A DNA stretch of 64,000 nucleotides. Origin: Euryarchaeota archaeon. Its GTDB lineage: Archaea > Thermoplasmatota > SW-10-69-26 > JACQPN01. The DNA is taken from positions 200,350-264,349 of the forward strand of contig JACQPN010000002.1 in assembly GCA_016207515.1 (NCBI GenBank). Reading direction: 5' to 3'. Positions 59,230 through 64,000 of the stretch are shown here, in pieces (within the stretch, counting starts at the first letter, position 1; each line of letters starts with the position of its first letter). The translations under genes were made by a program, and so were the position numbers. The notes under the pieces were generated by a model. It was not told the DNA's origin. It searched no databases and was given only the letters and a program-made list of their open reading frames with translations.

Positions 59230-61722
59230 ATGGTCCGCTTGCGCTCGTCACCTCGTCGGCGTAGAGCGTCCGGCCCCGCTCGGCCGGCGGCCCGCCGACG
59301 TGTACGGCTCGCCCGCGTGGTTGATGCAATGGGAAGGGAAGCGGATTTCGTCCTAGCCGGTTCGATGCTCCTGATCGTCACGTTCCTTGCGACCAGCCCT
59401 GGCGCCACGGCGGTCGGCGCCGAGCCCGGGGTCGCACTCTCCGTCGACACGAGTCCTTCCGTCTCGGAAGTGGCGATGGACGCGTCGGGCGCTTACGCGG
59501 CGGCTTCCTATTCGGATCGCCCGGACGACCTTTCGGACGACGAGTTCGTCGTGTACAGCTTCCTTGGGCAGAAAGAGTACTGCCGGGAGCAGGACAACAG
59601 CACGGCGGAGGAAGGGCGCACCAGCGTCGCCTTCGCGCGCGGTGCGGCCGGGCAGGCGGGCCAGTTCATAGTCGCGGGCGGGCCGAACCGGCACGTGACG
59701 GGTTACAGTTACAATTGCGTCCGATCCGGGACGCAGAGTTCGGCCCTTTGGCAGTTCGACATCGAGACCGGTGGGACCGTGAACGGTGTCGCTATCTCCG
59801 ACGACGGGGCGCTCATCGGTGTCGCGACGACGTCATCGAACAACGCCTGCACAGGCATCGTCGGCGGCTTCCTCGGCCAGGCGACCATCTGCCGTGTCTG
59901 GGTACTTAGGAACAAGGGCACGGTCGGGACGGAGGCGTTCAACTTCACCGCCTACGGGCACGTCGCAGGCGTCGTGATGAGCGGCGACGGGAAATGGGTG
60001 CTCGCCGGCGGGGCGCGCCTCGTCCAAGGCGGCTCCGGCGGCGCCGTCTACCTTCTCGACACGACGGCGATCCCCGAGGGCTCGCGTCTTGCCGGCTCGA
60101 CGGCGGTGCGCTTCGCGAACAACTACACGCTGCCGATAGTCGCGCTCGCGATAAGCAAGGACGGCGGTCTCTTCGCGTACGGGCTCACCGATGGGTCGTT
60201 CATCCTCGTCCGGAACAAGGGTTCGGCGATCTCCGCGCCCGACGATTCCTGGCAATCCAACAAGAAGACGAGCGGCGGGGCGAGTGTCCCGGTGACGACC
60301 CTCGCGCTTGACGCCACGGGCTCGCGAGTGATGGTCGGTTACGAGAACGGCGACGTGGAGTTCTACCAGGTGGCGGCAAGCGGCAATTTCCGGGCGGACA
60401 AGACCGGGACGTACAAGGCCGCCTCCCGGGTGAACGACGTCGTCATCGCCGACGACGGGTCGTATTCGTTCGCCGCCGCGGACAAGCTTCACGGTTTCTA
60501 CAAGGAATCCGCCACCCCACTTTGGAGCCTCGTCACAGGCACAAGCGCGCCGACCACCGTTGCGACCTCCGCGGACGGCCTGTTCTTCTCGGCAGGAGCC
60601 GGGACCCGTTTTCTCGGTTGGAAGCAGGTCGTCGACCTCACGGTGAGCGCGGTTTCCGCCACGTTGAGCGCCAAGGCGGGCGAGACGGCGTCGTTCGAGA
60701 TCAGGCTGGTCAACGCCGGAAGCACCGTCGAGGTACTCGCGCTCGGGACGAACGCGAAAGCGGCGTACTCGCCCAGCCTGTCGCAAGACCGCTTGACGGT
60801 GCGCCCTGGCGAGACGGGCGTCGTGTTCCTGAACGTCTTGGTCCCCGCCGGAGAGTTGCCCGGCAAACTCCAGTTCAACGTCTCCGCGAGCTCGAAGACG
60901 GTGTCGAAGGTCGTGTCGTTGACCTTGAACGTCGGCGCGACGAGCGACGTCGAACTCCTCACCGACACGCGCGACGTCGGCTTGAACCAGGGCGAGATAA
61001 AGACCGTGGACATCGTGGTTCGAAACACCGGGAACGCCGCCGACAGTTTCGAACTCTCGGCCTCGCAGCCTCCGACGAAGGAAGGCCGCTGGCGGATAAC
61101 AGTGGAACCGAGGACCGTCAGCGTCCCGATGGGCGACCAAGAGACCGTCGCTCTCACGATCGAGGCTCCGCGGGACGGCGTCGACGGCGAAGTGAACATC
61201 GTCACCATCGTCGCGAAGAACCCCTCCGGAAGCGCCTCGTGGACGCTCACGGTGACGGCCCGCATCAATCCCCGCTTCTCGGGGCTTCTCACCGCAAACC
61301 CCTCGACGGTGACCATCAGCCACGGCGGCTCGCAGGTCTTCAATATCACGGCGGAGAACAACGGGAACACCATCGACAACTACCAGGTGAACGCGGTGCT
61401 CACGGGCGCCCAGGCGGACCGCTGGACGGCGACCTTCGACACGCCTGCCTTCGAACTCAACGCGAACCAGAAGAAGACAGTGAAACTCACGGTGACGGCG
61501 CCGAATGCGGCGCAGCCGGACGACGTCGTCACGATCGACGTGCAGTTGAAGTCGCTCGGGAAAGGCTCCATCGTGCGGGTGCTCCAATTGAAGGCCGTCG
61601 TCGGCGCCGCGGAGAAACAGGGGAACGGACTCCCCGGGCCCGAAGTCCCACTACTCTTGTCGGGGGTCGCCATCGTCGCGATCATGAGTGTCACGGCGCG
61701 TCGCCGCCGAGGACCGGATTAG
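59230..61722 (+). CDS. surface beta-propeller/NEW3-type protein, C-terminally anchored
   Basis: An 830-residue secreted protein. ATG 59230 is used, about 20-25 bp after ACTTATTAAAC; the internal ATG 59329 would give a more typical signal peptide. The N-terminal half (to about 460) has WD/PQQ-like repeats of the form VAISDDGALIGV, VVMSGDGKWVLA and LALDATGSRVMV. The C-terminal half carries about three NEW3/COG1470-like Ig domains (e.g. VRNTGNAADSFELSASQPP). It ends with GLPGPEVPLLLSGVAIVAIM and RRRRGPD, an archaeosortase-like anchor. The next gene is a paralogue. Confidence 0.82.
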   Translation: MVRLRSSPRRRRASGPARPAARRRVRLARVVDAMGREADFVLAGSMLLIVTFLATSPGATAVGAEPGVALSVDTSPSVSEVAMDASGAYAAASYSDRPDDLSDDEFVVYSFLGQKEYCREQDNSTAEEGRTSVAFARGAAGQAGQFIVAGGPNRHVTGYSYNCVRSGTQSSALWQFDIETGGTVNGVAISDDGALIGVATTSSNNACTGIVGGFLGQATICRVWVLRNKGTVGTEAFNFTAYGHVAGVVMSGDGKWVLAGGARLVQGGSGGAVYLLDTTAIPEGSRLAGSTAVRFANNYTLPIVALAISKDGGLFAYGLTDGSFILVRNKGSAISAPDDSWQSNKKTSGGASVPVTTLALDATGSRVMVGYENGDVEFYQVAASGNFRADKTGTYKAASRVNDVVIADDGSYSFAAADKLHGFYKESATPLWSLVTGTSAPTTVATSADGLFFSAGAGTRFLGWKQVVDLTVSAVSATLSAKAGETASFEIRLVNAGSTVEVLALGTNAKAAYSPSLSQDRLTVRPGETGVVFLNVLVPAGELPGKLQFNVSASSKTVSKVVSLTLNVGATSDVELLTDTRDVGLNQGEIKTVDIVVRNTGNAADSFELSASQPPTKEGRWRITVEPRTVSVPMGDQETVALTIEAPRDGVDGEVNIVTIVAKNPSGSASWTLTVTARINPRFSGLLTANPSTVTISHGGSQVFNITAENNGNTIDNYQVNAVLTGAQADRWTATFDTPAFELNANQKKTVKLTVTAPNAAQPDDVVTIDVQLKSLGKGSIVRVLQLKAVVGAAEKQGNGLPGPEVPLLLSGVAIVAIMSVTARRRRGPD

Positions 61723-61785
61723 AGCACCATGCCGCTGCCCGTTGTAGGAAACCTTAAGGGAAACACGCGCCTCGAAAGCGGCACG

Positions 61786-64000
61786 ATGAGAGAACGCGTC
61801 GTGTATTTCTTTGGGGTCGCGTTGCTCGTGGCCTTGGCAGTCACTGCGCTCGCGCCCGGCGCCGAGGCGGCCCTGCCGCCGGAGAAATGGTCGGCATCGA
61901 CGGGCTCGCCCAACGGCTCGGCGCTCGCGACGTCCAAGTCCGGCGACTTCGTCATCGCCGGGTACCAGGAGATCGGGACCGCCCGCATTCCCGGCCCCGC
62001 AAACATAGACTACGATTGTTACCTTCTGAACGTCGTGACCGGTGTACTGGCGGCACTGCCGGACGATTCGGAGTCTCTCGACGGGATGAAGGCCGTCGCG
62101 ATGTCTGGCGACGGGAATTTTTCCGCGTGCGGCGCAGGCTACGACGGTTCGGTGGGCGGCCTGAACCTGCCTGGCGCGCCTCCCAATCCCGTGCCATCGA
62201 CGGATTTTTGGTTCTTTGACAACCGCAAGGTGAGCGCGTTCGGGAACGGCGAGAACCAAGACTTTGCCGGGAGCAGCGTGGCCGGCAAGCTCAACCCCGA
62301 GTGGACGAAGAAACTCCCAGGCACGATCAACGCGATCGCGATCAACTGGGACGGCACTATCGTCGTCGTCGGCACGGGCCTCGCCCCGTCAAATAGCACC
62401 GTCTACGGGTTCAACAAACAAGGCGACGATGTCTGGCAGTACAAGACCAAGGGCTCGGTACTCTCGGTCGCGATGAACAGCACCGGCGAATGGATCGTGG
62501 CCGGGGCACGCCGCAATGAGGAGAGCGGGCCCGACCAGGGGAAACCGTTTGGGGAGGTCCTCATTTTCAACGAGAAGTACCGCGCGCCGGTGAACACGCC
62601 TGCGGCGGGTTCGCGCCTTCTCTTCAACTACACGATCAAAGAGACGGTGGGCGGCGACATCACGAGCATCTCGGTCTCGGAGGACGGCAAGAAAGTGGTC
62701 GCCGGTACGGCCGGCGGCAAACTCTACTATTTCCGCAACGGTATGGATTCTAACGGAAACGGCGAAGTGAGCCCGCCACAGGTCATCAACATCGGAAGGA
62801 AGATCTATCAAGTGAAGGTGGCGGCGAACGGGAGCCACGTCGTGGTCGGCGACGAATCGTTCGTTTCGCTCTACAAGTTCGAAGGGGACCTGTTGGTGAA
62901 GGCGTGGGACGACCAGGTCTTCAACCCCGTGGTTTCGGCCGACATCACGCCCGACGGCAAGTACATCGTCTCGGTCGGACAAGGTGCCATGCACGCCTAT
63001 GTGAACGAGAGCTCGCAGGCGATATGGGCCGTGTCGATGCCGATCCCCCGCGTGGCCATCGCCTACTACAACAACAACCTCACACGGGTCGCCGCTGCGC
63101 CTGATAGCGTGTCCGGTGGAAACGGCCAGTTACGCTCCTTCGAGCTCGCCTACGAGACGCGCCTCGTCATCGTCAACGACGAGCACGTTCCGTTCGAGGT
63201 CATCCCCGGCGCCGAGAACCACATCGCCGTGCAGGTGCGTAACAACGGCAGCGCGTACGAGTCGTACGAAGTGACGATCGGCAACGCATCCGGCCTCGGC
63301 GTGACGCCGAACATCACGAAGTTCTCGATGCGTCCGACCGTCGATGCGTATCCCACGGACATCGAGGTCAACATGACCCTCATCCCGGACTTCGTCCTTC
63401 CCGGCGTGTACCGGTACAACGTCTCCGTCTACGCCTTCGAGTCTAACACGACGACGAACGTCACGGTGAACGTCTCGATCATCCCTCAGAACCGTCTCGA
63501 GCTACGAGTCCCCGGCGGCGACTTGGGCGGGAAACCCGGCGAATCGGTGAGTGCGCTCATCACGGCGAAGAACCTCGGCAACGACCGCCAAGTCGTCACG
63601 TTCGTCGTCGGCCAGAAGCCGCCTGGTGCCTCGAATTGGACGGTGCGCCTCGATCCGGAGACGACCTCGGTCCAGCCCGATTCCACCGCGTCGCTGAATG
63701 CGATCGTCACGATCCCGGCGGGTGCGGCGGACGGCGACATCAATGTCATCACGCTCACGGGTTACGCGGCGGAGGCCGTGGCGAAGGTGCAGTTCAAGGT
63801 CATCGTCAACCCGCAGTTCGACGTCCGGCTGGAGGCGAGCCCGCCCACGCGCGTCGTGAACCCGGGAAAGACGGCGACGATCGTCGTGAAGATAACGAAT
63901 ACCGGCACCCTCCAGGATATTTACACGATCACGCAGCGGCTCGACATAGTCGGTGTGGCAGGCTGGACGTCATCGTTCGACAAGAACCAGTTGACGCTTG
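61786..64000 (+). CDS. secreted beta-propeller/NEW3-type protein, 3' end outside window
   Basis: Frame open from ATG 61786 to the window end (738 codons visible). The start follows a CCTTAAGG box by about 30 bp and encodes a signal peptide ending near PGAEA. It has the same layout as the previous gene: propeller repeats (VAMSGDGNFSACG, IAINWDGTIVVVG, VAMNSTGEWIVAG, ISVSEDGKKVVAG) to about residue 450, then NEW3-like domains (e.g. VRNNGSAYESYEVTI, ITAKNLGNDRQVVTF, VKITNTGTLQDIYTI). The C-terminus is missing, so anchoring cannot be judged. Role likely structural or ligand-binding at the surface. Confidence 0.82.
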   Translation, partial: MRERVVYFFGVALLVALAVTALAPGAEAALPPEKWSASTGSPNGSALATSKSGDFVIAGYQEIGTARIPGPANIDYDCYLLNVVTGVLAALPDDSESLDGMKAVAMSGDGNFSACGAGYDGSVGGLNLPGAPPNPVPSTDFWFFDNRKVSAFGNGENQDFAGSSVAGKLNPEWTKKLPGTINAIAINWDGTIVVVGTGLAPSNSTVYGFNKQGDDVWQYKTKGSVLSVAMNSTGEWIVAGARRNEESGPDQGKPFGEVLIFNEKYRAPVNTPAAGSRLLFNYTIKETVGGDITSISVSEDGKKVVAGTAGGKLYYFRNGMDSNGNGEVSPPQVINIGRKIYQVKVAANGSHVVVGDESFVSLYKFEGDLLVKAWDDQVFNPVVSADITPDGKYIVSVGQGAMHAYVNESSQAIWAVSMPIPRVAIAYYNNNLTRVAAAPDSVSGGNGQLRSFELAYETRLVIVNDEHVPFEVIPGAENHIAVQVRNNGSAYESYEVTIGNASGLGVTPNITKFSMRPTVDAYPTDIEVNMTLIPDFVLPGVYRYNVSVYAFESNTTTNVTVNVSIIPQNRLELRVPGGDLGGKPGESVSALITAKNLGNDRQVVTFVVGQKPPGASNWTVRLDPETTSVQPDSTASLNAIVTIPAGAADGDINVITLTGYAAEAVAKVQFKVIVNPQFDVRLEASPPTRVVNPGKTATIVVKITNTGTLQDIYTITQRLDIVGVAGWTSSFDKNQLTL

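Noticed and set aside
1-64000. CRISPR arrays, rRNA genes, insertion sequences
   Set aside because: No regularly spaced short repeats with unique spacers, no rRNA-like segments and no transposase-like proteins were seen; the tandem repeats found have no spacers.

Overview
The window is a 64 kb piece of a GC-rich archaeal chromosome. The conserved block psmA-SBDS-rrp4-rrp41-rrp42 followed by rpl37Ae-rpo12-pcc1-prefoldin beta, TATA boxes about 25 bp before leaderless starts, MptE, S2P-type proteases, DacZ-type diadenylate cyclase and an SMC-ScpA-ScpB operon all say archaeon, most likely Euryarchaeota/Thermoplasmatota. The density of secreted copper proteins recalls soil and sediment Thermoplasmatota with copper-rich secretomes; that placement is inference. 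Genes are tightly packed on both strands. I see no rRNA, CRISPR array or transposase.

1-18 kb is a metal region. It holds a two-domain multicopper oxidase, a CopC-CopD-YtkA protein, a NikR-like regulator with a NikR-type operator in front of a ZnuABC-like importer, a CDF efflux pump, two divergent blue copper proteins, a CuA-domain surface protein and a BNR-repeat lipoprotein. It ends in an apparently undescribed RiPP locus: a 31-residue precursor ending in CCCSDCC (15081-15176), an RRE-E1-like adenylating enzyme, and an M50 membrane protease with its own PqqD-like domain and a Met/Asp-rich tail. Several secreted proteins share a Pro-Gly / hydrophobic / Arg C-terminus that looks like an archaeosortase signal.

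18-26 kb is mixed: AbrB-PhoU, MobA, DacZ, an acyl-CoA dehydrogenase, tRNA-Phe whose 3' end is part of a 75-bp tandem duplication, and secreted proteins including a metalloprotease. 26-31.6 kb is the smc-scpA-scpB condensin operon. 32-40 kb has CARDB-repeat and other surface proteins, an HD phosphohydrolase, and a 44-bp element found upstream of two secreted-protein genes.

40-53 kb carries two membrane zinc proteases, MptE, CutA, TrmJ, PEP synthase with an overlapping XRE regulator gene, ribosomal L10e, a 7TM protein paired with a CheY-like receiver, a bactofilin-like protein and a decayed gene. 53.6-59.1 kb is the proteasome/exosome and L37Ae/Rpo12/KEOPS/prefoldin superoperon; its Rrp4 has an unusual RGG-repeat tail. 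The window ends with two paralogous secreted beta-propeller/NEW3-type proteins, the second cut by the window edge.
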